This document shows, piece by piece, positions 23,869-32,812 of a stretch of DNA of 37,047 nucleotides. Source of the DNA: CAZCDS01 sp964497585 (GTDB lineage: Bacteria; Desulfobacterota; Desulfomonilia; Desulfomonilales; Desulfomonilaceae). The stretch spans positions 1-37,047 of the forward strand of contig CAZCDS010000063.1 in the NCBI GenBank assembly GCA_964497585.1, given 5' to 3'. Under the pieces are notes generated by a model. It made no database searches, had not been told where the DNA came from, and saw nothing but the letters and a program-made list of their open reading frames with translations. The position numbers were made by a program, and so were the translations under genes. How positions within the stretch are numbered: position 1 is the first letter of the stretch; each line of letters begins with the position of its first letter.

Positions 23869-25446
23869 CTACCTGAGCGTATCCAAATCGAGTAGTCTTC
23901 TCAGGATCATGTAATCGATACCGGGAAAACGAACCTTTTTGAGGCGTTGTTCATCGGCTACGTCTCCATCTTGCTGGGCGCGATTGCGCATCCAAACGTA
24001 GTCGATTTTTGCCCACTGGTTAACATCATGGCTCTCAGTTAGTCGGCTTGCGTCCGGCCAATCCTTGAGAACATCCCGAATCTCATCGTCGGAACATCGA
24101 AGGGTGAGCCATTCTATCAGAAGCATGTTGTTTTCGGTTCCGATCTTGTTGGCCAACGCCTTGGCCGCCTCTTTAAGCATCTTCGTATCGAGCGTGTTGG
24201 GTCTGCATTCGTACATCAGATGAATTTCCCAATAGAGATACGCCCATGCAAAGTAGTCGATTGAGCCGTAAGCTGCGACCGCGAGTCGAATGCATGTGGC
24301 GAACAACATTCCAAGAAGCATATCAAGAATCTCCCCGGGGATCAGGTATGTAAACACCAAATCCTTTGCAAGGTCAACTATCGCCCCCAGGCCGACTCCC
24401 GTTGGCAAACCCAGTCCTCGGAAGAGTCGTTCGGCTTCATCCCTGACCGCCGCCCACAGCCGCTCGGGATCAAGCAGGAACCCCACGAGATCGACTCGGG
24501 CCTTGAGGAAATTTATCAGCAAGTCAACAAAACCGTCGCGAAACGTATTGAGTCCTATCGTGACGGTGTGGCTCCAGAAACCTAAATCGATTCTTATGTC
24601 AATTGACCAGTCTTGGCCTTTCCAATGCCTTCGAAGATCTTCAAGAAATCTGTCCTTGATCTCTTCCTGCGCTAATGTCCAAATCTCGTTTTGTACTAAC
24701 GAATACAGAGGATTGAGGACGTCAACCGAGATCCCGACCTTCTTGGCCACCTGACGCAATGGAATGAGGGTCCAGGGGTAAATGAGCGCGCGATCATGAA
24801 ACTGCAAGAACAGGCCGTTTCTTATCAGGGTGTGAATCAACCTGTTCAATAGTCTCCTGGCTCGGCCTCGGGCTGATGTTGCATTGACACACGCATAATA
24901 GATGGCCGCCAATTTGTGAGGAAAGGCATCTCGTGAATAGCGGCCATGCCCCTCAACATTGTAGTCTGGTGGTAGATTGGGGTGTCTTGTCGGCCCGACC
25001 GCGTCCCAGCAATGTTCCAGCGATTCGAAGAAACTATCAAGGTTCTTGTTGTCCTTTTCAATGGCGGCGCAAATGGCAGCGGCCGCCGTGTAGTAGGCCG
25101 ATTCACCTTGTTGATGCCACTGCCAGCGTGAGTTTTTATACTGCTTCGATGCTATCACGCGATAATTGTCGGAATCCCTGAACTGCTCCAGGAGCAGACC
25201 CTTGAAAACAGAGTAGCGGAGAAAGATCCATTCGTCTCTGTTGAAAGACAAATGCGGAGCGGTGGAATCGACCGTGGCGTCGAACTCCGCCAACCCCTCG
25301 CCAAGTTTCGTGAACTGCCGAGGCAGCGGTGGCAGTGATTGGCGCAGGGTTAGGAGGTCACGATGAAAAGTGGCTATCCTGGCGTCCGCGTCGGAATAGT
25401 TCCGGTCAATCTCCTCCAACAGTGAATCGAAAAGGTTTTCAGGCAT
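23869..25446 (-). CDS. Unknown protein with hydrophobic region, 525 aa
   Basis: ATG 25446 has GGAGG upstream and starts one base after the stop of the gene above (TGA-A-ATG), so the two are coupled. Residues 1-80 are helical and charged, and 100-330 mixed with aromatic-rich stretches (WQWHQQGESAYYTAAAAIC). About 370-440 is strongly hydrophobic (AIVDLAKDLVFTYLI, LLGMLFATCIRLAVAAYG), enough for two membrane helices or a buried hairpin. There are no catalytic motifs or signal peptide. I do not recognise a family. Pairing with a coiled-coil partner suggests one complex. Confidence 0.75.
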   Translation of the reverse strand: MPENLFDSLLEEIDRNYSDADARIATFHRDLLTLRQSLPPLPRQFTKLGEGLAEFDATVDSTAPHLSFNRDEWIFLRYSVFKGLLLEQFRDSDNYRVIASKQYKNSRWQWHQQGESAYYTAAAAICAAIEKDNKNLDSFFESLEHCWDAVGPTRHPNLPPDYNVEGHGRYSRDAFPHKLAAIYYACVNATSARGRARRLLNRLIHTLIRNGLFLQFHDRALIYPWTLIPLRQVAKKVGISVDVLNPLYSLVQNEIWTLAQEEIKDRFLEDLRRHWKGQDWSIDIRIDLGFWSHTVTIGLNTFRDGFVDLLINFLKARVDLVGFLLDPERLWAAVRDEAERLFRGLGLPTGVGLGAIVDLAKDLVFTYLIPGEILDMLLGMLFATCIRLAVAAYGSIDYFAWAYLYWEIHLMYECRPNTLDTKMLKEAAKALANKIGTENNMLLIEWLTLRCSDDEIRDVLKDWPDASRLTESHDVNQWAKIDYVWMRNRAQQDGDVADEQRLKKVRFPGIDYMILRRLLDLDTLR

Positions 25447-25447
25447 T

Positions 25448-26563
25448 TCACTCGCCTCCGCTGGTTTGAATGATCCTGTGCAGCTCTTCGATCTTCTTGG
25501 CCAGGCCGTCAAGCTTGTCCTTGTGTGTGGCGAAGGCGGTATTCGCTTTGGCGAATTCAAGCTTTATTGACTCTACATGACCAGCGATTGCGTCGAGTTC
25601 GGTTTGCAGGGGGTCCAGTTTGTCGGAAATCTGTTTCAGGTAATCTGCTACTTTCTTTGCGAGCGCTTCCAGATCCTGTCTCAATTGCGTTACCAGACCC
25701 TGAAGTCCCTGCACATCCTCGGCGAGATCCGCTACAGTTTGGGCTAGGCTGTCCAGATCCTCTCTCAATTCTTGTACTATGCGCTGGAGTTCGGCTACTG
25801 CATCGTCCAATGGATTATGGTAGTGCAATTCGATGCGATAAGAAAGAGTCCCCTCCACCGGTGAGTAGCTCGGGTCTTCTTCGTCCGAAAGTGGCTTGTA
25901 CAGTCCAGGAGGTTCCCAGAAGTCGTTACCAAGCCTTCTCTCGCCGATTGCAAACATGAGACGGGCCGAACCGGTGGCCTGCCAGGTTTCGGGAGTATTC
26001 GGCGGGAGGTCGGGAGTGTTTTGACGGTAATGCTGCCAGATTCTGTTAAGGGACAACGGAGGGAGGGACAGGTATCCGTAGACAAAGTTGAAGATGTGTA
26101 GATTACCGTTCCAGCCGGTCGAGCTGTGTCCCAAGCTATTGAGATTTTGAGACAGGACATCGGCTGCAAGAAGTCTTTCCATCACCTCTTCTTCCTTTTC
26201 GATGGTCGTCTCACCGCCGCTATAGTAATTATGTAGACTGCCCCTGTGGGTGAATATCAGACTCCGCGCCAGGTGTAGCCACTCAGCCATGGCTGCCTCG
26301 TATTCTCCCCGGACTGTGCCCATCCTGTCAGCTTCATCGAGGTCAGCCCCGAGGCAGGAAATCACTGCACCTGTCAGGTCGTGTTCATTGAGGTAAACGT
26401 GCAATTGTTCAACGCACTTATTCGGGCCGGGATTCCCGTGAAGTGTCAGGTGTATGTCCCCTTTGGCCAAGTGTTCCCACTGGAAACCGGAAAGCTCGAC
26501 GACCAGATCGTAGTCCAAGTGTCCGAACTTGTGTGTGCCGCTCACAACCGTAACTTGATCCAT
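25448..26563 (-). CDS. Unknown protein with C-terminal coiled coil, 371 aa
   Basis: ATG 26563 has AAGGAG upstream. Residues 1-60 are beta-rich (VTVVSGTHKFGHLDYDLVVE, then GDIHLTLHGN). The middle (60-255) is mixed, with a Tyr/Trp-rich part (NLHIFNFVYGYLSLPP). From about 265 to the end there is a long heptad coiled coil (IVQELREDLDSLAQTVADL, VQGLQGLVTQLRQDLEAL and onward). No signal peptide or membrane segment. It forms a two-gene unit with the 525-aa protein. I do not recognise it; the coiled coil may dock onto the partner. Confidence 0.75.
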   Translation of the reverse strand: MDQVTVVSGTHKFGHLDYDLVVELSGFQWEHLAKGDIHLTLHGNPGPNKCVEQLHVYLNEHDLTGAVISCLGADLDEADRMGTVRGEYEAAMAEWLHLARSLIFTHRGSLHNYYSGGETTIEKEEEVMERLLAADVLSQNLNSLGHSSTGWNGNLHIFNFVYGYLSLPPLSLNRIWQHYRQNTPDLPPNTPETWQATGSARLMFAIGERRLGNDFWEPPGLYKPLSDEEDPSYSPVEGTLSYRIELHYHNPLDDAVAELQRIVQELREDLDSLAQTVADLAEDVQGLQGLVTQLRQDLEALAKKVADYLKQISDKLDPLQTELDAIAGHVESIKLEFAKANTAFATHKDKLDGLAKKIEELHRIIQTSGGE

Positions 26564-27016
26564 TTTTCTCTCCTTGGAATGAGTTGGATTGATATTCGGT
26601 CAAGCTGTGTACTGCGAATGCCTGATTCCAGTTGCCCCTGGAACGGTAGGTTCAGTGGTCGCGTAGTGTCCGACATGTCTTTGTAGGAGCGTACCATCAT
26701 GCGGAGGCCACTCAGGGCGGTGTGCCGTACGCACTCCGAATCTCGCCCTCCTTTGGACGAGGGCTGCCCCGAATGCACCGATACTCAATGTTTCGAACGG
26801 TTGCTGCACGGCGCGTAGCTCCCTCGACATCCCCAATCGGTGTGTCAGGAGGCCACCCCCTGAGCCTCTGGTACCCTTATGCAGTGGTGGTATATTACCT
26901 TAATTTAAAACCCTAGCATCCGCTCGGCTGTACTGTCAAGCAGAATCATGCCAGGAGTTTCCCAGAAAACTCGGGCCGAAAAGAGCGAGAACTGGTGGGA
27001 CTGGCCGCTTCTTCTC
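26564..27016. other. Intergenic region with AT-rich patch
   Basis: About 450 bp between two minus-strand genes. An AT-rich patch (26885-26915) stands out from GC-rich DNA and may hold the cassette's promoter, but I see no clear -35/-10. The ORFs here look like shadows. Confidence 0.35.
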
Positions 27017-28195
27017 TCACTTCAGTTCCCCCGTGCTCACGTCACCGAGGGAGAGGCCATCTGCGGACATCTCTTCGCCTCGTGCTTTTCGTGTTTTGGC
27101 GGTTTCCTCCATGTATCGCTTCTTGAGGTCCGCCACATCCAACGGCGGATCGATGATCTCGCCGCGTCGCTGCAGAGAGAGCGATTCTGTAGGACAGGCG
27201 TACGCACAAACTCCGCAGCCGATGCACAGGCCGGCTTTGATTGCGCTCGTCTTTCCCTTCTTGTTTTTCGTGTCCCGATCCGGTTTGAGATACAAAGCGT
27301 CCATTGGGCAGCGCTTGACGCACAGACCGCAACCGCTGCACGTTTCAGGATTGGTCTCCACATGGTAGTTGGAGGGACTCATGCTCCCCGCATGCTTCAA
27401 GCTATGGAACGCCTGAAAATAGACGCAACAACATTGGCAACAATTGCAGATCGTATCCACACCCTCTTGCCAATTGGAAACCGCGTGGACCAGTCCGGCC
27501 TCTGCCGATCGGGCAAGGATTTCTTCCGCTTCGTCGCGACTGATCTTCCGGCCGAGGCCGTTGTCGATAATGTAGTCCGCGAGTTTCCCGAAATGGAGGC
27601 AGGTCTCCGTTTCGTGCTTACAATCCGGGCTGTTGGAATCCATGTTGTATCTGTGCCGGCAAGCACAGGAGGCGACCGCGAATCGATCCTGTTTTTGCAG
27701 CACGTGTCGGACATCCTCGTACGGGAGTACACGTCGGGGATCTTCAATGGTCTTTCCGATGGGAAGCGCCCGCAACCCCTTTGTCTGCACGTCCTTCCAA
27801 TGATTGCCAAAGCCGTCCTTATAGTAGCGGGTCACGCCCGATGCCACGTCCTTTGTGTAGTCGTCTTCGCGTCCGGGCCAAAAGAAGCTCCGCAAGAACA
27901 CGAAACGGGGTGGATTGAGCCGATATCGCAGACGGCCTCCTTGCCGGGAACGAAAGATGAGCCCCAGGCCGGCCAGTTCATCGAGCTTTGACATGAGTTC
28001 GGACTCGTCCATTTCCTTGAGAACCGCCAGGTGTTCAAGGTCACTGAGCGAGAGCGGTATCCCCGTAAGGAATTCGGCTTCCTCCTCTGTGTAGCAGGCC
28101 TCGATAAGAGGAGCCAATTCTTCGGATTCGGGCACGTATGCTCCATTTTGTCTGAACCATGCAATAAGCTTTTCGTATGGGTTCCGATGATCCAT
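27017..28195 (-). CDS. Polyferredoxin with winged-helix N-terminus, 392 aa
   Basis: Residues 1-110 look like a winged-helix/helix-rich region (LSDLEHLAVLKEMDESELMSKLDELAGLG). A Cys/His-rich middle follows (CACRHR, an HETETCLHFG segment, then CNCCQCCC) that could bind clusters or metal. Two [4Fe-4S] ferredoxin motifs close it: CSGCGLCVKRCP and CIGCGVCAYACP. The start has AAGGATAAC upstream. Such proteins move electrons in anaerobes and often accompany oxidoreductases; here there is no enzyme partner nearby. The DNA-binding part, if real, would make it a redox-linked regulator, but that is inference. Confidence 0.85.
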   Translation of the reverse strand: MDHRNPYEKLIAWFRQNGAYVPESEELAPLIEACYTEEEAEFLTGIPLSLSDLEHLAVLKEMDESELMSKLDELAGLGLIFRSRQGGRLRYRLNPPRFVFLRSFFWPGREDDYTKDVASGVTRYYKDGFGNHWKDVQTKGLRALPIGKTIEDPRRVLPYEDVRHVLQKQDRFAVASCACRHRYNMDSNSPDCKHETETCLHFGKLADYIIDNGLGRKISRDEAEEILARSAEAGLVHAVSNWQEGVDTICNCCQCCCVYFQAFHSLKHAGSMSPSNYHVETNPETCSGCGLCVKRCPMDALYLKPDRDTKNKKGKTSAIKAGLCIGCGVCAYACPTESLSLQRRGEIIDPPLDVADLKKRYMEETAKTRKARGEEMSADGLSLGDVSTGELK

Positions 28196-28295
28196 GTATG
28201 TTATCCTTCAGATACGTGTCGCGTCATGGCCTGCGTCAGAGCTGAATATTGCGATTGCGTGAATATCCCTTCAGCTAGGCAACCTATGTTATCCG

Positions 28296-29054
28296 CTACT
28301 CCTTCGCAGGTTGTTCCAGTTCGAAGCTCACGGTGACTTTCGCTCTCACCGCGATCTGTCCGGCTGAGAGCGCTCCTTCGCTAGTTACCGATGGTGCGGC
28401 CGCGGTTTGAATCACATTCTGGGTGGCCCGGCTGCGGGAGGCGCCCCAGTATGCCTGGTACGAAGAGAGCCACCAGGTCGGCGTCTCCTTGATGGAATAC
28501 GGTTTTCCGACCTTTTGGTTCAAGGCCGAGGCCATGTCCTGCGCCTTTTCCCGCGCGGCTTCGAGCGCAAGCTGTCGGGCTCGGTCACGGTGCTTTCTCA
28601 GCTCCGTCGTACGGAATTGTATGCCGTGCACATAGTTCGCGCCGGCTTCAATGGAATCCGAGAGCACCTTCTCGAATCGAGAGATCTCCTTCAGCGTTAC
28701 CACAACGGTCTTCCTGACGAAGTATCCTATGAAGCCCTGCTGGAAATAGCCGTACTTATACCTGGGCTGGATGTGCATGAAGTTCGTAGTGATATAGTTC
28801 GCAGGCACACCATCCTTCTTAATCGAGGCTATGAGCCTTTTCACGATCTGATCGTTTTTCTTTTTGGCATTCTCGATCTTCTTGTCAGACGTTTCCACGC
28901 CGAGGCTGATGATCACCTCGTCCGCGTTCACTCTGACCTCGGCCTCGCCGGTGACGGTAATGAGGCTCTGATCCGCTGCTTGACAAGGCATTCCCGAAGC
29001 CAGTCCGAGGAAGATCAATGCAACGATAACCACGACTCCATGTGTACGATACAT
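28296..29054 (-). CDS. SIMPL-domain (DUF541) exported protein, 252 aa
   Basis: ATG 29054 has GGGAG upstream; an in-frame ATG at 29075 lacks an SD. An N-terminal signal peptide (about 26 residues, hydrophobic VVVIVALIFLGLASG) leads to the SIMPL domain: ITVTGEAEVRVNADEVIISLGVE, YFVRKTVVVTLKEI and a helix with RARQLALEAAREKAQDMA. SIMPL proteins are periplasmic or surface proteins of uncertain role, reported to form oligomers and to bind metals or peptides. It lies about 95 bp downstream of the OmpA-like gene on the same strand and could belong to its transcript. Confidence 0.88.
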   Translation of the reverse strand: MYRTHGVVVIVALIFLGLASGMPCQAADQSLITVTGEAEVRVNADEVIISLGVETSDKKIENAKKKNDQIVKRLIASIKKDGVPANYITTNFMHIQPRYKYGYFQQGFIGYFVRKTVVVTLKEISRFEKVLSDSIEAGANYVHGIQFRTTELRKHRDRARQLALEAAREKAQDMASALNQKVGKPYSIKETPTWWLSSYQAYWGASRSRATQNVIQTAAAPSVTSEGALSAGQIAVRAKVTVSFELEQPAKE

Positions 29055-29150
29055 TTCCGTGCTCCCAAGGGACATTGATAGAGGTGCCGGTTGCCTGAAA
29101 GACCGCCCACAAGCGACACCCGCGGTAGTGCCCCGGTGAAGAGTGACCGT

Positions 29151-30965
29151 CTACAGGGTGGTAATCTTGATCTCGATACGTCGATTGCGCCTTCTGGCCT
29201 CTCGGGAGTCTCCCTTGGCAACAGGGTGGAATTCCCCGAGGGAAGCGGCCGCGACATGCTCGGGAGGAACACCGGCCGCGATGAGGTACCGTACGACCTC
29301 CATGGCGCGGGCTGACGCCAGTTCCCAATTGGACTTGAAGCGACCCGATCTGACGGGCACGTTGTCGGTATACCCTTGCACGAGGATTATGATGTCCAGA
29401 TCGGGAGGGATCTTCGATTCCATCTCCTTGTAGATTCGTGCAAACTTGTCCAGTTCCAGCTTGCCCGTGTCATTGATGTCGGCCCGACCGGAAGCGAAGA
29501 GGATCTCCGACTGGAAGACGAACCGGTCTCCGACCACCTTGATGTCCGGCACGCCCTTGAAGACCTGCTCGAGTTTGGCGAGGAATTCGCTCCGATAGGC
29601 TGCGAGCTTCCTCAGCCGCTCGATCTCCTTATCCTTTTCGCCGAGAAGCCCGACGAGCTGAGACATCCTGAATTGTTTCTTTTTCGCCGCTTTCGCCTCC
29701 TTCAATTTCCGTGAGAGCTCGTCAAGCTGTGAGGTCATGGTGACGATTTCCTTCTGGAGGCTCGCCGCCTTCGTCTTGCCGGTTTTTTCGGCCTGCTTGG
29801 CCTCCGAGAGCAGGCTATTGAGCCGCTCGACCTGATCGACGTACCCGGCGATTCTCTTATTGAGCGTTGCGACAGTGTTCCCCAGCTTCTTGAGTTCGGA
29901 CCTCAACTCCCCGATGGTCGCCGTTCTTTCGGCGAGTTTCTTTTGCGCTCGGTCAAGATCCTCGCCTGTAGCGCTGATTTTCGATTGCAGGTCCGCGGCG
30001 TTCTTTTCCTTCTCCTTGATCAGCGCGGTTTTCTGGCTGATATCGTTGAGCAGGCGAGTGATACGCTGCCGCAACGATTCGAGTGACTTGTCACGTTCGC
30101 TGAGCGAGCGGGTCTTGTCCGCGAGTGCGGCCTGCGCGGAATCCAGTTCCTTTTTCCTCGACGCGAGGAGTTTATCCTTCTTAAGTATGGACGCGGCCTG
30201 ATTCTTCAGTCTCATGCGCAGCTCGTCGAGTTTGCTGTTCAGTTCGGCGAGCAGCTTCGTCTTGGCCGCCAACGATCGGGATTTGTCCATGAGGTCGGCA
30301 CGGACGGCTCCCAGTTCCTTTTCCTTTGAGGTGAGGAGCTTCTCTTTGGCGCTTAACTGTTCTGAGGTCTCATGCAGTGTGGCCTGGATGGATGCAAGCT
30401 CTTTTCCCCGAGCGGCAAGGAGCCGCTCCTTTTCCGACAGCACATCCGTGGTCTTCGCGAACCTCGAACGGAGCTGGGAAAGATCGGTTTCCCGTGCCGT
30501 GAGGAGTTCGGTCTTGTCGCCGAGTTCCCGGGTCCTCGTCACGAGTTCGCCCCGAGTCGAGGCAAGTTCCTGTTCTCTTGACGCGAGCAGGCGCTCTTTT
30601 TGGGCCAGGAGCGCGGCTTTGTTGCTTATTTGTGCCTGGGCCGATTCAAGCTCTTTGCGCAGGGAGGCGAGGAGCTTTTCCAGGCCGCCGGATTTCTCGG
30701 TCTCCGCGTCGAAAAGTTTCTGAAGACGGGCAACACTCGTGCTCAACTGGTCTATGATGTTGCTCTTGAGCGACAGTTCCTTTTCCAGGTGTTCCACCTG
30801 GTTTTCTTTCCTGGTCAGTGATCGGGACAGAATCGTTTCCGTAATCGTAAAGAGGGTGACAACAAAGACGAAGATGAGGAGCAGGGCCACCATGATGTCG
30901 GTGAAGCCCGGCCAGACGTCTATTCTATCGCTGGAGGACCTTGTCCCCGCCCTGCTGCGCATCAT
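29151..30965 (-). CDS. MotB/OmpA-like protein with 28-residue coiled-coil repeats, 604 aa
   Basis: One N-terminal membrane helix (residues 25-45) follows PGFTD, where D23 sits at the ExbD/MotB proton-carrier Asp position. Residues 100-323 are eight consecutive 28-residue units (four heptads each) with a LL (or L) end and a following S-R/K-x-x-E-L. The coiled coil continues to about 400. The last 130 residues are an OmpA-type peptidoglycan-binding domain (LFASGRADIN, VQGYTDNVPV, NWELASARAMEVVRYL, RRRNRRIEI). The ATG overlaps the stop of the MotA-like gene by 4 bp (ATGA), so the pair is translated together. It is much longer than MotB (about 300 aa). The proton-driven motor role is inferred from the family. 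Confidence 0.88.
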   Translation of the reverse strand: MMRSRAGTRSSSDRIDVWPGFTDIMVALLLIFVFVVTLFTITETILSRSLTRKENQVEHLEKELSLKSNIIDQLSTSVARLQKLFDAETEKSGGLEKLLASLRKELESAQAQISNKAALLAQKERLLASREQELASTRGELVTRTRELGDKTELLTARETDLSQLRSRFAKTTDVLSEKERLLAARGKELASIQATLHETSEQLSAKEKLLTSKEKELGAVRADLMDKSRSLAAKTKLLAELNSKLDELRMRLKNQAASILKKDKLLASRKKELDSAQAALADKTRSLSERDKSLESLRQRITRLLNDISQKTALIKEKEKNAADLQSKISATGEDLDRAQKKLAERTATIGELRSELKKLGNTVATLNKRIAGYVDQVERLNSLLSEAKQAEKTGKTKAASLQKEIVTMTSQLDELSRKLKEAKAAKKKQFRMSQLVGLLGEKDKEIERLRKLAAYRSEFLAKLEQVFKGVPDIKVVGDRFVFQSEILFASGRADINDTGKLELDKFARIYKEMESKIPPDLDIIILVQGYTDNVPVRSGRFKSNWELASARAMEVVRYLIAAGVPPEHVAAASLGEFHPVAKGDSREARRRNRRIEIKITTL

Positions 30966-32206
30966 TCACCTCCCTTGTCGGGTTCGCGATGCCTCGATGC
31001 GCTCTTGAGGACGGCATCCAATTTTTCGGCGAGCTCTGAAAAGCCGCCTGATATCGTCGAACCGGCAATCTTGGCTTCCGTGCTGAGGCGGTCCTGGATA
31101 GCCTTGGCGGAATCTCCCGCGGACTCCCGTGTCTTGCGCATTTCGGTGAGGAGTCGCTCGGTATGGCGTGCCTGGCTCTCCATGCGGTCGAGCAAATCTC
31201 TGCGGACCTGATTCGCAGTGAGCATGGCGTCCCGGGTCTGGATCTCCTCTTCCCTGAGCAGCTCCAGCAGGCTCTTCATCTCGACCAGCGAGCCGACCAA
31301 CTTCTCGTCCCGGGAAGATTGCCGCTCAATCACGCTTACAAGCCGCCGAAGGTTTTCGCCAAAGGTCTCCTGGATCGCCAGGTGGTGGAAGCGCTCGCTC
31401 TCAGGCCCCAGCGCTGGAGCGGCCGGCCCTCCTGCGCTTTCGGGAACGGTCTCGCGGTAGACTCTCGGCATCCAGTCCGAGACCACGAATCGATCAAGGT
31501 CCGCGAGGAATCGTGACCGGGCCTGCCTCGTCTTTACCTCCACGAATCCAAGAAGCACCGAGCCGGACAGACCGAACAGAGACGTGCTGAACGCGGTTGA
31601 CATGCCTCCGAGAAGCCCGCCGATAGAGGTCTTCAGCTCTGCGATAAAGGCCGTGGGATTGTCCACCCGGGCGGGTTCGAGCGCCTGAAGGACCTCCTTG
31701 ACGCCGCCGACAGTGATGAGAAGACCCCAGAATGTCCCGATCAGTCCCAGGAATATCATCACACCGATGAGATAACGAACGAACGCTGCACGGCCTTCTT
31801 CGGACTCCACGTCCGCGTCCGAGAGGACCCCCGTTGCCTCGGAGCCGCTCGCAGCGGCACGCTTCATCACGGTAAGCACGTTCAGACACCTGTCTCGAAC
31901 GAGCCCGCCCCCAAGCCCCTCCAGGGCCGACTCTGGGGGAACCTCGTACTCGGGGTCGGCCAGCGTATCGGTCAGGGAGTCCATTCTTCGCGCCTCGATG
32001 ACGAGGCGACCCAGCTCCCGGAACGACAAAGCGAGACCGAGGAGCATGATAGCCACGATAGACCCGTTGAGCCATGGGCGGGTCATGAAGAACGGGATAA
32101 GGTTGCCCCGCGCCAAAATGACGCCGCACACCGTGAGTGCAAGAAAGATGAAGATGAGCGACAGAGTCCGGTACACATGCCCGGATGACTGGATATGGAT
32201 CATCAA
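30962..32206 (-). CDS. MotA/TolQ/ExbB-like proton-channel protein, 414 aa
   Basis: Membrane helices near residues 13-33 and 45-65, and two more at about 140-165 and 190-215. The conserved channel motifs are GLIGTFWGLLITVGG and LLGGMSTAFSTSLFGLSG, as in TolQ/ExbB/MotA. The C-terminal 170 residues are soluble and helical, rich in Glu/Arg, and probably cytoplasmic. It pairs with the MotB-like gene by a 4-bp overlap. The start has AAGGAGGC upstream. The family forms stators that couple ion flow to movement. No flagellar, Tol, Ton or Zorya effector gene lies beside it, so the partner of this motor is unknown. Confidence 0.88.
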   Translation of the reverse strand: MMIHIQSSGHVYRTLSLIFIFLALTVCGVILARGNLIPFFMTRPWLNGSIVAIMLLGLALSFRELGRLVIEARRMDSLTDTLADPEYEVPPESALEGLGGGLVRDRCLNVLTVMKRAAASGSEATGVLSDADVESEEGRAAFVRYLIGVMIFLGLIGTFWGLLITVGGVKEVLQALEPARVDNPTAFIAELKTSIGGLLGGMSTAFSTSLFGLSGSVLLGFVEVKTRQARSRFLADLDRFVVSDWMPRVYRETVPESAGGPAAPALGPESERFHHLAIQETFGENLRRLVSVIERQSSRDEKLVGSLVEMKSLLELLREEEIQTRDAMLTANQVRRDLLDRMESQARHTERLLTEMRKTRESAGDSAKAIQDRLSTEAKIAGSTISGGFSELAEKLDAVLKSASRHREPDKGGE

Positions 32207-32812
32207 AATGCCTCCTTGCGAAAGAACCTGGTTGGGTGAACGACGTCAAAAGCCACTGGGAATTTCTTGAATTCTAAACCACTCACACCGAGGATGCAAA
32301 TGGGATGCCTGATTTCGGAACAGAGGGATGGGAGCGTCGTTCCGGCAGTGGGTAGAGGAGCCGGCGACGGTTGAGTATCCGGACCCGGATTACCGACCGC
32401 ACCGGTCAGTGTGGCTTATCGGCAGCAGGACGGGCGTTCATACTATTCTTCGTGCTCTCTTTTCCAATTCGGTCAGTTATTCGTTACAATTTCGTGCGAC
32501 GCCGCCAGGTTGGCTGACGACCTCCGAACTTAGGGTCAGTTCAGGCTCGCCGGAATGACCCTGCAAAACACACCAGCCCCATTGAGTTAACGTCTATGGG
32601 GTGGGCCGATGCCGGATCTACGCTTCCGACGTCTGGAAACGCGAAACGGGCCTCCTAAGCCAGAATCAAGGGATCGGTGTACTAATTGATCGGTCTTTGC
32701 GCGGCACTCGTGGTCCCCTCAAGGTCGGTTCGGCCGTGTGAGAATCACCGGTAGATTTCTCCGTTATCTGCAGATCCTTCGGTCTGTTGGTTGATGGTCC
32801 TTAAGTCTACAC
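32207..32812. other. Intergenic region between motor and ankyrin genes
   Basis: About 600 bp, minus-strand genes on both sides. Visible are a perfect 7-bp inverted repeat AGGGTCA/TGACCCT (32532-32538 and 32556-32562) and a CCCCAT/ATGGGG pair (32577-32601). They may be terminators or operators. No SD-supported ORF. Confidence 0.35.

Noticed and set aside
29860..30723. Plus-strand ORFs across the MotB-like gene
   Set aside because: Ser/Ala/Arg-rich antisense shadows of the coiled-coil gene, with no SD and overlapping a clear minus-strand gene.
29151..32206. Zorya defence system
   Set aside because: Only a MotA-like and a MotB-like gene are present. No ZorC, ZorD or ZorE gene flanks them, and the long extension is on the MotB-like protein.
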